Shown piece by piece: positions 25,966 through 35,219 of a DNA stretch of 64,000 nucleotides. The translations under genes and the position numbers were made by a program. Each line of letters starts with the position of its first letter. Position 1 is the stretch's first letter. Source of the stretch: an uncultured Paraprevotella sp. (GTDB lineage: Bacteria; Bacteroidota; Bacteroidia; Bacteroidales; Bacteroidaceae). The notes beneath the pieces were generated by a model, which was given only the letters and a program-made list of their open reading frames with translations, searched no databases and had not been told where the DNA came from. The stretch lies in NCBI GenBank assembly GCA_944321365.1, contig CALULA010000005.1, forward strand, positions 1 through 64,000. Direction: 5' to 3'.

Positions 25966-27627
25966 ATGTTGGAAAGATTTTTAGACCAAACAGACTTCAC
26001 ATCGCAAGAAGACTTCATACAAAACTTCCACGTAAAAGTCCCGGAAAATTTCAACTTCGGCTACGATGTAGTGGATGTCTGGGCGCAAGAAGCACCGGAC
26101 AAAATCGCTTTATGCTGGACAAATGACCATGGCGTCCATCACGACTTTACGTTTGCCGAACTTAAAAACTATACAGACCAGACGGCATCCTACTTCCAAT
26201 CCCTGGGCATAGGACACGGCGACCGTGTCATGCTGATTCTCAAACGCCGCTATGAATTCTGGTTCGCCATCATCGCCTTGCACAAGATCGGGGCCATTGC
26301 CATACCCGCCACCCACCTGCTGACCGGAAAAGACATCGTATACCGCAACAATGCCGCCGACATCAAGATGATTGTCTGCGCCGGAGAAGAAGTAATTCTG
26401 AACCATGTAAAAGACGCAATCCCCTATTCTCCCTCTGTAGAACAATATGTCTCCACGGGACCTATCATCCCGAACGGATTCAAAGACTTCCAGAAAGGCG
26501 TATTACAGGCGTCACCTTTCCGCAAGCCCGATCACCCGAATGCCAATGACGACATCTCTCTGATGTATTTCACGTCCGGAACAACGGGAGAGCCCAAAAT
26601 GGTCGCCCACGATTTCACCTATCCGCTCGGCCATATCGCCACGGGATGTTACTGGCACAACCTGAACAAAGACAGCCTGCATCTGACCATTGCCGATACC
26701 GGATGGGGAAAGGCTGTCTGGGGAAAGCTCTACGGACAGTGGATAGCCGGCGCGACTGTCTTTGTCTACGATCACGAGAAATTCCATCCGGCCGACATCC
26801 TGCAGATGATACAAGACTATCACATTACGTCTCTCTGCGCACCGCCGACCGTATTCCGCTTCCTCATCCGCGAAGATCTGACACAGTATGACCTGTCTTC
26901 GCTACAGTATTGTACAATAGCCGGAGAAGCACTGAACCCGGCAGTGTTCGAGACATTCTACAAACTGACCGGCATCAAACTGATGGAAGGATTCGGACAG
27001 ACCGAAACCACCCTCACCATCGCCACATTCCCATGGATGACTCCAAAGCCCGGTTCCATGGGAGTTCCCAATCCGGAGTATGACGTAGACCTGCTGAAAG
27101 CTGACGGTACGCCGGCAGGCCCCAACGAACAGGGCCAGATCGTCATCCACACATCCAAAGGGAAGCCGCTGGGACTGTTCAAGGAATACTTCCGCAACCC
27201 GCAACTGACCCACGAGGCATGGCACGACGGCATCTACTACACGGGCGACGTGGCCTGGAAAGACGAGGACGGTTACTACTGGTTTGTCGGACGAGTGGAC
27301 GACGTTATCAAAAGTTCCGGTTACCGCATCGGACCGTTTGAAGTGGAAAGTGCACTGATGACTCACCCGGCCGTGGTGGAATGTGCCATCACCGGCGTAC
27401 CGGACGAAATCAGAGGACAAGTGGTGAAAGCAACCATCGTGCTGGCCAAAGAATATAAAGATGTGGACAAAGAAAATCTCATCAAGACACTGCAGAACCA
27501 CGTAAAGCGGGTCACCGCACCCTACAAATACCCCAGAGTCATTGAGTTTGTAGACGAACTGCCCAAAACCATCAGCGGAAAAATCCGAAGAGTCGAGATA
27601 CGCGATAAAGACAACCGCAAAGAATAA
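25966..27627 (+). CDS. AMP-forming acyl-CoA synthetase
   Basis: A 553-residue member of the ANL superfamily, nearest in look to medium-chain acyl-CoA synthetases. Motifs are the phosphate loop YFTSGTTGEPKMVAHD, the adenylate motif GFGQTETTLTI, the hinge region GRVDDVIKSSGYRIGPFEVE and the C-terminal catalytic lysine in PKTISGKIRRVEI. It activates a carboxylic acid to its CoA thioester through an acyl-adenylate. The chain length of the substrate cannot be read from sequence. There is no signal peptide. It is followed 36 bases later by the M16 peptidase gene. Confidence 0.9.
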   Translation: MLERFLDQTDFTSQEDFIQNFHVKVPENFNFGYDVVDVWAQEAPDKIALCWTNDHGVHHDFTFAELKNYTDQTASYFQSLGIGHGDRVMLILKRRYEFWFAIIALHKIGAIAIPATHLLTGKDIVYRNNAADIKMIVCAGEEVILNHVKDAIPYSPSVEQYVSTGPIIPNGFKDFQKGVLQASPFRKPDHPNANDDISLMYFTSGTTGEPKMVAHDFTYPLGHIATGCYWHNLNKDSLHLTIADTGWGKAVWGKLYGQWIAGATVFVYDHEKFHPADILQMIQDYHITSLCAPPTVFRFLIREDLTQYDLSSLQYCTIAGEALNPAVFETFYKLTGIKLMEGFGQTETTLTIATFPWMTPKPGSMGVPNPEYDVDLLKADGTPAGPNEQGQIVIHTSKGKPLGLFKEYFRNPQLTHEAWHDGIYYTGDVAWKDEDGYYWFVGRVDDVIKSSGYRIGPFEVESALMTHPAVVECAITGVPDEIRGQVVKATIVLAKEYKDVDKENLIKTLQNHVKRVTAPYKYPRVIEFVDELPKTISGKIRRVEIRDKDNRKE

Positions 27628-27662
27628 ACACAAACGAGTTACAAATTCATTCCATACAGAAC

Positions 27663-30482
27663 ATGAAACGAAGCATTATTTTCCTGTCTGTGCTTTTCGC
27701 CTGCCTGCTGGGCTACGCACAGCCTATAGACTGGAACAAACGACTACCCGCCGACCCCCATGTCATTACGGGAAAACTTCCGAACGGCATAACCTATTAC
27801 CTGCGTCACAATGAGGAGCCAAAGGAGCGCGCCAGCTTCTTCATCATCCGCAATGCAGGCGCACTGCTCGAAAACGATGACCAGGACGGTCTGGCCCATT
27901 TTCTGGAACACATGGCGTTCAACGGCAGCAAGAACTTTCCGGGCAACAGCATGGTCTCTACCCTGGAACGCCATGGAGTGGCCTACGGCTACAACTTAAA
28001 CGCCTACACTTCGCAGAATGAGACGGTGTACAACATCAGTGACGTGCCGGTGACGGACGAGAGCCTGATAGACACCTGCCTGCTGATCCTGCACGACTGG
28101 TCCTACTATCTGACGCTCGACCCGAAGGAAATCGACAAGGAGCGTGGAGTCATCACCGAAGAGTGGCGCCGAGGCAATGACAGCTCCAACCGCCTCAGGA
28201 AACAGACGCTACCCGTCATCTTCAAGGGCTCAAGATACGCAGAGCGCGATGTGATCGGCGACATGGACGTCATCCGCACGTTTAAGCCGGAGACCCTGCG
28301 CGACTTCTACCACAAATGGTACCGCACGGACCTGGAGGCCATCACCATCGTGGGGGATTTCGACGTGCAGAAGATGGAACAGAAGATTAAGAAACTGTTC
28401 TCCTCCATCCCGGCAGTGGAAAACCCGCAGCCCCGTCCGTTCTTCGACATCCCGCCTCACGACGAGACTTATTTCTGTCTGGCCACGGACAAAGAGGCCA
28501 CATCGTCCTACGTGCAGCTCCTGCGCATCTTCCGCGCAGAGGAATACGACGGCAAGGGATACGCAACATATCAGGATCTCAAGAATCAACTGATCATCGG
28601 ATTCTACAACAGCATGGCCGCCAACCGGATCAGCGAGAAGATACAAAGCGGTGAGGCACCCTATCTGGGCGGCTCGATAAACCTCCACAAGGCGGCACGG
28701 GGATATTACGGCTACTCCATCCATGCCACGGCCAGACCGAACGAGGAAAAAGAAGCTCTGACCGGCATACTGGAAGAAAACGAACGAATCCGCCAGCATG
28801 GTTTCACGGCATCGGAACTGGAGCGGGTGAAAACGAACTATATGACCGCACTGGAGTCTATGCTCAAGGACAAAGACAAGACGACCAACGACACGTATGC
28901 GGAGGAGATACAGTCTTATTTCCTGGAAAACCAGGCATTCGTCTACATAGACGACTACGTGGCTGCCATTAAAGAGATTCTGCCCGCCATCACCGTAGAA
29001 GAAATCGCACAACAGGCCAAAGCATGGTGGAAACCCGACAACCGCACCATCATCATCAGCGGACCGAGCGAAGGCGTGACTCATCTGACCGAAAGCGAAG
29101 CCCGAAGCATTGTGGCCGATATGGAAGGGCGCGAAGTGACGGCTTATGAGGAAAAGGGCGTGAACGGCTCTCTGATTGACCAACTGCCGACAGCCGGAAA
29201 AACAATACAGACCCGGCAGCTTCCGCAGTTCGGTGCGGAAGAATGGACCCTGAGCAACGGCGCAAAAGTAATCTTCCGCAAGGCCGATTTCGAAAAAGAC
29301 CAGGTGAATCTGTTTGCTTACAGTCCGGGCGGTTCATCACTGTATGCCGACATCAACATATTGCCGGCGGCGTCGAATGCCGGACAGTTTGCCTCAGCCT
29401 ATGGCATAAGCAGCTACAACGACATCGCGCTCGACAAGCTGCTCACGGGCAAGACCGCACAATGCGACGCATCGGTCGACGCACTGTATGAAAACATCGA
29501 CGGCAGTTCCACACCGAAAGATTTTGAAACCATGATGCAGCTCCTGTACCTGCGCTTCACGGCACCGCGGTTCGACACCCTCACCCACAAGGTGATCATC
29601 GAGAAAAACCGCATCTACGCCAAGCAGATAGCCGGACAGCCGCAGACCATCATCCGCGACTCCCTGTCGCTGATTGCCAACAACTACAGCCCGCGCGTGC
29701 AGCTGTTCAACGATGCGTACGTGGACAAGCTGACCATCGACCGCATAGAACAGACCTATCGTGACCGTATCAGCGACGGCAGCGACTTCACGTTCTTCAT
29801 CGTGGGCAACGTAAACAAAGACACGGCCAGAGCCATGGCGGAACAATACATCGGTGCCATTCCCTCGACCTACCGCCACGAGAAGTGGACAGACCGCAAG
29901 GTGCGCAACCCGAAAGGCAAGGTGGAAAAGGTCATCACGCTCGACATGGAGACTCCGAAATCCACAGTCATCCTGCTGTTCAACAAAGAAATGAAGTTCA
30001 ACGTCAAAGAGCTATACATCATCCAGCTGCTGGGCAACATCCTCACCACACGCTACCTCAACACCATACGCGAGGAGGCGGGCGGAACATACACGGTATA
30101 TGCCAGCGGATCGGCCACCCGCGAGCCTTACAACCACTACGACATGACCATGAGCTTTGACTGCAACCCGGAAAAAGCGACCGTACTGAAACCCCTGCTC
30201 TACAAAGAGGTGGACAACGTCATCAGCAACGGCGTGACGGAAGAAGAGCTGGAAAAAGTGGTGAAAAACAGACTGAAAGAAAGGGAACAGAGCAAACACC
30301 ACAACAGTTATTGGATGAACACACTGGTGAACTACTACAAAACGGGCATAAATCTGGACGACCCGGCCAACATGGAAGAACTGGTTTCCTCCATCACTCC
30401 TGAAGAAGTGCAGCAGTTCGCCGCGAAATTCTTCAAGGACGCCAATGTGGTGGACTTGACGTTCGACCCTAAACAGAAATAA
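27663..30482 (+). CDS. exported M16-family zinc peptidase
   Basis: A 939-residue insulinase/pitrilysin-type peptidase with a signal peptide (IIFLSVLFACLLGYAQ). The inverted zinc motif HxxEH is in HFLEHMAFNGSKNFPG near residue 80, with the distal Glu in GVITEEWRRGNDSSNR. Four M16 half-domains fit in the length, with the two C-terminal ones lacking the metal motif, as is normal. It acts in the periplasm on peptides. It may share a transcript with the upstream synthetase gene and ends before a hairpin shared with the convergent gene. Confidence 0.92.
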   Translation: MKRSIIFLSVLFACLLGYAQPIDWNKRLPADPHVITGKLPNGITYYLRHNEEPKERASFFIIRNAGALLENDDQDGLAHFLEHMAFNGSKNFPGNSMVSTLERHGVAYGYNLNAYTSQNETVYNISDVPVTDESLIDTCLLILHDWSYYLTLDPKEIDKERGVITEEWRRGNDSSNRLRKQTLPVIFKGSRYAERDVIGDMDVIRTFKPETLRDFYHKWYRTDLEAITIVGDFDVQKMEQKIKKLFSSIPAVENPQPRPFFDIPPHDETYFCLATDKEATSSYVQLLRIFRAEEYDGKGYATYQDLKNQLIIGFYNSMAANRISEKIQSGEAPYLGGSINLHKAARGYYGYSIHATARPNEEKEALTGILEENERIRQHGFTASELERVKTNYMTALESMLKDKDKTTNDTYAEEIQSYFLENQAFVYIDDYVAAIKEILPAITVEEIAQQAKAWWKPDNRTIIISGPSEGVTHLTESEARSIVADMEGREVTAYEEKGVNGSLIDQLPTAGKTIQTRQLPQFGAEEWTLSNGAKVIFRKADFEKDQVNLFAYSPGGSSLYADINILPAASNAGQFASAYGISSYNDIALDKLLTGKTAQCDASVDALYENIDGSSTPKDFETMMQLLYLRFTAPRFDTLTHKVIIEKNRIYAKQIAGQPQTIIRDSLSLIANNYSPRVQLFNDAYVDKLTIDRIEQTYRDRISDGSDFTFFIVGNVNKDTARAMAEQYIGAIPSTYRHEKWTDRKVRNPKGKVEKVITLDMETPKSTVILLFNKEMKFNVKELYIIQLLGNILTTRYLNTIREEAGGTYTVYASGSATREPYNHYDMTMSFDCNPEKATVLKPLLYKEVDNVISNGVTEEELEKVVKNRLKEREQSKHHNSYWMNTLVNYYKTGINLDDPANMEELVSSITPEEVQQFAAKFFKDANVVDLTFDPKQK

Positions 30483-30510
30483 ACCAGCCACATTCACGAA
30501 AACAGGAACA

Positions 30511-30538
30511 GGCCCGGCACAACCGACTGCCGGGCCTC
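30511..30538. terminator. hairpin between convergent genes
   Basis: AGGCCCGGCA (30511-30520) pairs perfectly with 30529-30538 around an 8-base loop. Neither side has a long T run, so it is a moderate terminator call for both directions. Confidence 0.6.
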
Positions 30539-30544
30539 TCTGTA

Positions 30545-31264
30545 TCAGATGCTCTGCATCACCCGACGGAATGACGCATACGACATTTCCAAACGTCCCA
30601 GCTGATACGGATCGAGCTTCAGGGAAAAAGTGCCCTTGACTTGCGGCAAATCGAAATAGGCCTTGGCCACACTGGCCAGATTGAACGACAAGGCATCGCC
30701 CTTCCTCATCAGGAAACGGCAGCAGCCCGTCAGCAAATCACGGTCGTGCTCAGTCTGGCGCATCGCCTTGAACAGCAGATAATAGCAGCCCAATCCCTCG
30801 CCACGCAACAGATAATGCATGCGTTCGCGGGGATGGTCTACGTGCAGGCTGACTAAAAGGAACTCCAACTCGTCAACCTCTTCCGCAAACACTCCGAGCA
30901 TGTAAGAAATAAATTTGGACCGGTCTATGTCCGTTCCGCACTGATTCAGATAAGCAGCCACCCTGCGATAGCCGTCCTCCCGACACAGGCTGAACCCCAT
31001 CTGCCGCCGGCGTAAAGGCACCGACTTGAGCATGGTCATCAGAAAAGCCTTAGAGTCATAAGCCAACAAGGCATAAAACAAATTCCAAAACAACGGGGTA
31101 TCCATCCGGGGCATGAACCGTTCCGACATGATGAAACCCGCCATCCGGAAGTCACGGTGCGACAAACCGTCCAGATAACTTGTCAGCCCCTCCCAGCTTT
31201 CCGTCCGGACAAATGCCTCCAGACGCTCTTGAATCACTTCATTATAATATTTCCCGCTCACCAT
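30545..31264 (-). CDS. hypothetical cytoplasmic protein
   Basis: A 239-residue protein that I do not recognise. It is mostly helical and rich in Leu, Arg and aromatic residues, with no signal peptide or membrane segment. Helical stretches such as LFYALLAYDSKAFLMTMLKS and FNLASVAKAYFDLPQV suggest a helical-repeat fold. It lies between the convergent M16 gene and tRNA-Thr, with 62 bases to the tRNA. Base use resembles its neighbours, so there is no sign of recent transfer. Confidence 0.8.
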   Translation of the reverse strand: MVSGKYYNEVIQERLEAFVRTESWEGLTSYLDGLSHRDFRMAGFIMSERFMPRMDTPLFWNLFYALLAYDSKAFLMTMLKSVPLRRRQMGFSLCREDGYRRVAAYLNQCGTDIDRSKFISYMLGVFAEEVDELEFLLVSLHVDHPRERMHYLLRGEGLGCYYLLFKAMRQTEHDRDLLTGCCRFLMRKGDALSFNLASVAKAYFDLPQVKGTFSLKLDPYQLGRLEMSYASFRRVMQSI

Positions 31265-31326
31265 ATCTCACTGAAAAACAAAAGGCGAAACGCCAACTGT
31301 TTCGCCTTCTCCAAAGAACCTTTTCG

Positions 31327-31400
31327 AGCCTCTTGTCGGATTCGAACCAACGACCCCGAGATTACAAATCACGTGCTCTGGCCAACTGAGCTAAAGAGGC
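31327..31400 (-). tRNA. tRNA-Thr (anticodon TGT)
   Basis: The minus strand folds as a cloverleaf with acceptor GCCTCTT/AAGAGGC, discriminator T, and T arm GTTGG-TTCGAAT-CCGAC. The anticodon loop TTTGTAA (anticodon TGT) closes a stem with one T-T mismatch. CCA is not encoded. Confidence 0.95.
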
Positions 31401-31511
31401 GGGTGGGAAAGCTTACTGCATCGCGCCGCTACAACCAACTACCCTTGCTGCGATCAAGCCCTGGGGGATTCGAAGGGAGCTGGCCGTGCAGGACTTTCCC
31501 GTTTGTGGCTG

Positions 31512-31543
31512 CAAAGGTACGAACTTTCTGCTTTCTCTCCAAA
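31512..31543 (-). promoter_or_regulatory. promoter of tRNA-Thr
   Basis: On the minus strand TTTGG (31543-31539), 19 bases, then TACCTTTG (31519-31512). The precursor would carry a leader of about 105 bases before the tRNA. Confidence 0.75.
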
Positions 31544-31652
31544 CTTTGAAGACCTCTTTTTTGTTTTTTCATCACCGCCCTCTTCCGACGGGAAAGCAAA
31601 CACGGCGATTCCGGACAAGCAAAGCACCGGGACATCCCACCCGCCGACAGCC

Positions 31653-31729
31653 TTGCGCACCACTGCAATCCGCGTTGCGCACAAACGGTTTCGGTCTTGC
31701 GCACAAACGGTTTCGGTCTTGCGCACAAA
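31653..31729. repeat. 22-bp periodic TTGCGCAA array C (4 units, two identical)
   Basis: Units start at 31653 (TTGCGCACCAC), 31675, 31697 and 31719 (all TTGCGCACAAA), exactly 22 bases apart. The full 22-base units at 31675 and 31697 are identical. The array sits midway between the tRNA-Thr promoter and the DUF4199 promoter, in a 494-base gap with no other recognised feature. Confidence 0.9.
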
Positions 31730-31864
31730 AATCACGCGCCCGGCGGTCCGCCTTTCGTCACACAGTTCCAGCCTCATCGGCAACAACAGACGGCACGCAG
31801 GCATCCGCAAGCGCAAAAAAACATCAATATTCTGTTTTTATTCGTCTATTACAAGGGTTTTTCG

Positions 31865-31872
31865 TATTTTTG
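31865..31872 (+). promoter_or_regulatory. -7 box for the DUF4199-GT2 pair
   Basis: TATTTTTG lies 23 bases upstream of the ATG at 31895. Confidence 0.65.
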
Positions 31873-31894
31873 CAGTACAAAGACAAGCGTTGAC

Positions 31895-32455
31895 ATGGAA
31901 CAGACAAATTACACTCAACTCCGTGCCTATGCGGCACAATACGGCACAATCGTAGGCCTGATGTGGATTGTCAGCTTTGCATTCTTCATCGCAGGCCTGA
32001 CACAACCGCTCGTAGGCAATGCCAGTCTGCTCATCGGCATGGTGTCTGTCGCCATTGCGGGCTATCTTATCCGCAAATTCCGGCATGACGTGGCAGCCAT
32101 ACGCTTCCGGCAGGCATGGTGGATGAGCACGCAAATCTTCATGTATGCTTCCCTTCTGATGGCCATAGCCCAGTTCATCTACTTCAGGTTCATCGATGAC
32201 GGACTGCTCATCAGGACCTACACCGAAGTGATGCAGCAGCCGGAAGCCGCCGCCATGATGCAAAGCATGATGCCGGGTGAGGACGTGACAGCAGTTGTGG
32301 CGGACGTCACAGCCCAGTTGCAGCAGATCACTCCCATACAACTGACTTTTGAATTTCTGGTCTATAACCTCCTGCTGGGCTTCATCCTGTCCATACCGAC
32401 CGCATGGATCGGCATTTTCGGGAGGAAATCAGACGCAAACACACTCAAACGATAA
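31895..32455 (+). CDS. DUF4199 membrane protein
   Basis: A 186-residue inner membrane protein with four predicted helices and a polar stretch near residues 110-150 (PEAAAMMQSMMPGEDVTAVV). It matches DUF4199, a family almost confined to Bacteroidota and typically found just upstream of a GT2 glycosyltransferase, as here. The function is unknown; a role in membrane glycolipid handling is only a guess from context. An upstream in-frame start at 31697 is excluded because the promoter box lies at 31865. The gap to the glycosyltransferase is 8 bases. Confidence 0.85.
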   Translation: MEQTNYTQLRAYAAQYGTIVGLMWIVSFAFFIAGLTQPLVGNASLLIGMVSVAIAGYLIRKFRHDVAAIRFRQAWWMSTQIFMYASLLMAIAQFIYFRFIDDGLLIRTYTEVMQQPEAAAMMQSMMPGEDVTAVVADVTAQLQQITPIQLTFEFLVYNLLLGFILSIPTAWIGIFGRKSDANTLKR

Positions 32456-32463
32456 AACGAATT

Positions 32464-33417
32464 ATGGACATATCAGTCGTCATCCCCCTTTACAACGAAG
32501 AAGAGTCACTGCCGGAACTGCATGCCTGGATAGAGCGCGTCATGAACGCCAACGGGTTCACCTACGAGATTATTTTCGTCAACGACGGCAGCACCGACCG
32601 CTCATGGCAAATCATCGAAGAACTGCAAGAAAAGAATAGCTGCGTAAAAGGCATCAAATTCCGCCGCAACTATGGTAAAAGTCCGGCCCTGTACTGCGGT
32701 TTCAAGCGGGCCGAAGGCGATGTGGTCATCACCATGGATGCCGATCTGCAGGACTCTCCGGATGAAATCCCTGCACTCTACCGCATGATCGTGACCGACG
32801 GGTTCGACATGGTGTCGGGCTATAAGCAGAAACGTTATGACCCGCTGTCGAAGACCATTCCCACAAAACTGTTCAACGCCACGGCGCGACTTGTGAGCGG
32901 CATCAAGAACCTGCACGACTTCAATTGCGGCCTGAAAGCTTACCGCAAGGAGGTGGTGAAGAGCATCGAAGTATACGGAGAGATGCACCGCTACATACCT
33001 TACCTGGCCAAAAACGCAGGATTCGACAAAATCGGCGAGAAGGTGGTCCACCATCAGGCACGCAAGTATGGCAAGACGAAGTTCGGCGGACTGAACCGTT
33101 TCTTCAACGGCTATCTCGATTTGCTCACACTATGGTTCCTTTCCAAGTTCGGTGTCAAGCCCATGCACATCTTCGGTTTCCTGGGTTCCCTCATGTTTTT
33201 CCTGGGCTTTGTGGCAGTCTGCATCATCGGCATCAACAAACTGCACGACATGTACTGCGGATATGAATACCGCCTGATAACAGACTCCCCCTATTTTTAC
33301 ATAGCCCTGACCACCATGTTGCTGGGCACACAGCTGTTCCTGACCGGATTCCTGGGAGAACTTATCAGCCGGAACGCACCGGAACGCAACAACTATCAGA
33401 TAGAAAAAGAAATTTAA
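32464..33417 (+). CDS. GT2 polyprenol-linked glycosyltransferase (DPM1/GtrB-like)
   Basis: A 317-residue family 2 glycosyltransferase. The GT-A domain has VVIPLYNEEESLPELHAW at the start, NDGSTDRSW, and the metal-binding DADLQDSPDEIP. Two membrane helices follow near residues 235-260 and 275-300. This layout matches GtrB/DPM1-like enzymes that move a sugar from a nucleotide donor to a polyprenyl phosphate. The sugar is unknown. I start at ATG 32464 since it aligns with the family N-terminus. It is the second gene of an operon with DUF4199. Confidence 0.9.
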   Translation: MDISVVIPLYNEEESLPELHAWIERVMNANGFTYEIIFVNDGSTDRSWQIIEELQEKNSCVKGIKFRRNYGKSPALYCGFKRAEGDVVITMDADLQDSPDEIPALYRMIVTDGFDMVSGYKQKRYDPLSKTIPTKLFNATARLVSGIKNLHDFNCGLKAYRKEVVKSIEVYGEMHRYIPYLAKNAGFDKIGEKVVHHQARKYGKTKFGGLNRFFNGYLDLLTLWFLSKFGVKPMHIFGFLGSLMFFLGFVAVCIIGINKLHDMYCGYEYRLITDSPYFYIALTTMLLGTQLFLTGFLGELISRNAPERNNYQIEKEI

Positions 33418-33450
33418 CCGGCTGTCTCTCTTTTACCGCATATCACCGAA

Positions 33451-33960
33451 ATGAAGAAAAAACTCAAAGGGATAACCGCCAGCCTGCCGGTGACGGCATG
33501 CCTGCTGGCCATCATCACGGCGTGCGAGTCGACCGATTGCCCCATCAACAATGTGGTCTACAGCACATACGGGTTCTATGCCGCCGGCGAGGACGGTGCC
33601 GTAGCCATAAGCGTGCTGGACACGCTGACTGTCACAGCCGCCGGAACAGACTCCATACTGGTGAACCGCTTGCAGAACGGCTCCGGCGTCGAACTGCCGG
33701 TCAGCTACAGCTCACCGACAGACACACTGATTCTGCAGTTCACCGACACCCTGCGACGCAGGCGCGAAGACACCATCTGGATAGACAAACAGAACATTCC
33801 GCACTATGAATCGCCCGACTGTCCCGCCTCCATGTTCCATTATGTCACAGGAGTACGGTGGACGTCGCGACTGATAGACTCCGTAACCGTCACCAATCCG
33901 AACATCAATTATAATGTATCCGAGAACTTTAGAATATATTTCCGTTCTGATAATCGTTAG
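33451..33960 (+). CDS. DUF6452 lipoprotein
   Basis: A 169-residue exported protein with a lipoprotein signal (LLAIITAC, Cys near residue 25), so it should be anchored in the envelope. The body is a beta-rich domain (NNVVYSTYGFY, DTLTVTAAGTDSIL) that I recognise as the Bacteroidota family DUF6452. It overlaps the next gene, a DUF6048 protein, by 47 bases. The two families usually occur as a pair, which suggests a joint envelope role, but no function is known. Confidence 0.8.
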   Translation: MKKKLKGITASLPVTACLLAIITACESTDCPINNVVYSTYGFYAAGEDGAVAISVLDTLTVTAAGTDSILVNRLQNGSGVELPVSYSSPTDTLILQFTDTLRRRREDTIWIDKQNIPHYESPDCPASMFHYVTGVRWTSRLIDSVTVTNPNINYNVSENFRIYFRSDNR

Positions 33961-34630
33961 CCTGCTGTTTCCGTCACTCCTGCAGGCCCGGCCCGACGGC
34001 GGCAGACTGCCGGAGGAGGAGACTGCGGCAGCCACAGAAGACCTGACGCAGAAAGAGGCCCCGGTCTTTGGCGGTGTATCCGTATCGGCCGACCTCGTGG
34101 GAGCCATCATGAAGGTGATGAACTCAGACTATTCGCAAATGGAAGTAGCCGCACGACTGAACTTCAAGGAAAAATACTTCCCTGTCTTTGAGCTTGGATA
34201 TGGCGAGAGCGACAAGGAAGGGACGGAGACCGGCAACACCTACAAGACACAGGCTCCCTATTTCCGCATCGGCATGGACTATAACTTTACCAAGAAATGG
34301 CAAACGGGCAACCGATTGTACGTGGGCATACGCTACGCCTTCACCTCATTCAAGTACGACGTCAGCTCACCGGGCTTCGCCGATCCGGTATGGAATGTGG
34401 AAGTCCCTTTCGTCTTCAACGGTCTGTCGGCCAACTCACATTGGGGTGAGGTCGTATTCGGACTGGAAACGCGCATCTGGGGCATCTTCCATTTGGGGTG
34501 GAACGTGCGCTACAAAATGCGCATGAGCCATTCAGAAGCTCCGGAAAGTCCCCCATGGTACATTCCCGGCTTCGGAAAAAACGGAAACTCCTGCCTCGGC
34601 GGCACGTTTAATATCATCTTCGACATATAA
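33914..34630 (+). CDS. DUF6048 outer-membrane-like protein
   Basis: A 238-residue protein with a signal peptide (SVLIIVSLLFPSLLQA). The rest has amphipathic beta strands with alternating aromatic residues (KYFPVFELGYGESDK, YVGIRYAFTSFKYDV) and ends in an aromatic-type strand, as in small outer membrane barrels. It fits DUF6048, which is paired with DUF6452. It starts inside the end of the upstream gene (47-base overlap), so translation is probably coupled. Confidence 0.8.
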   Translation: MYPRTLEYISVLIIVSLLFPSLLQARPDGGRLPEEETAAATEDLTQKEAPVFGGVSVSADLVGAIMKVMNSDYSQMEVAARLNFKEKYFPVFELGYGESDKEGTETGNTYKTQAPYFRIGMDYNFTKKWQTGNRLYVGIRYAFTSFKYDVSSPGFADPVWNVEVPFVFNGLSANSHWGEVVFGLETRIWGIFHLGWNVRYKMRMSHSEAPESPPWYIPGFGKNGNSCLGGTFNIIFDI

Positions 34631-34643
34631 ACACCAAACCTGC

Positions 34644-35213
34644 ATGCACATCACAGAAGCCACATTGCTGGGTCTCGCTTTAGCCATGGATTGTTTCACC
34701 GTAAGCATAACCACCGGCTCGGTGGCCAAGCGTGTCGTTCCACATCCTATGCTCACCATGATTCTGCTCTTCGGACTGTTCCAGGGCGGAATGGTCACCA
34801 TCGGCTGGTTCGTGAGCAATCTGTTCAGTCATATACTGGCTCCCATAGACCATTGGATTGCATTCGGCCTGCTGGCTTTCATCGGCATACAGATGATCAG
34901 GGAAGGCAAACGGGGCAAACAGGAAGAACCGCGTTTCAACCCGCTGGACTACAAAGTCATTCTTACGCTGGCACTGGCCACCAGCATCGATGCCATGGCC
35001 GTAGGGGTTTCCATGGCGTTCATGCAACTCAACACGTGGAGTTCCATCTGCATGCCTGTCACCGTCATTGCCGTCATCTCGTCCCTGCTCACCGTATGCG
35101 GCCTGTACATCGGCATTAACCTCGGACGCAGGATTCCGTTCCCTACAGCACCCATAGGCGGAGTGATTCTCATCGGAATAGGTATTAAAATCATTATAGA
35201 ACATCTAAGTTAG
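34644..35213 (+). CDS. mntP: manganese efflux pump MntP
   Basis: A 189-residue inner membrane protein with six helices in two inverted three-helix repeats. The metal-site aspartates lie in GLALAMDCFTVSI (helix 1) and ALATSIDAMAVGVSMAF (helix 4), as in MntP. It exports Mn2+. It is 13 bases after DUF6048 and 6 bases before the ApbE gene, so it is likely co-transcribed. No yybP-ykoY-type riboswitch is visible, and there is no room for one. Confidence 0.92.
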   Translation: MHITEATLLGLALAMDCFTVSITTGSVAKRVVPHPMLTMILLFGLFQGGMVTIGWFVSNLFSHILAPIDHWIAFGLLAFIGIQMIREGKRGKQEEPRFNPLDYKVILTLALATSIDAMAVGVSMAFMQLNTWSSICMPVTVIAVISSLLTVCGLYIGINLGRRIPFPTAPIGGVILIGIGIKIIIEHLS

Positions 35214-35219
35214 ACATTC

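Noticed and set aside
31455..31500. tRNA-like T-loop (TTCGAATCCCC on the minus strand) upstream of tRNA-Thr
   Set aside because: The flanking bases do not form a T stem and no other cloverleaf arm could be built, so no second tRNA is called.
31653..31729. CRISPR array reading of the 22-bp periodic repeats
   Set aside because: Repeat core plus variable part total only 22 bases, the variable part is about 11 bases, two full units are identical, and no cas genes are near. CRISPR repeats alone are usually longer than the whole unit here. RNA-guide arrays of other types were also considered, but no effector gene is adjacent.
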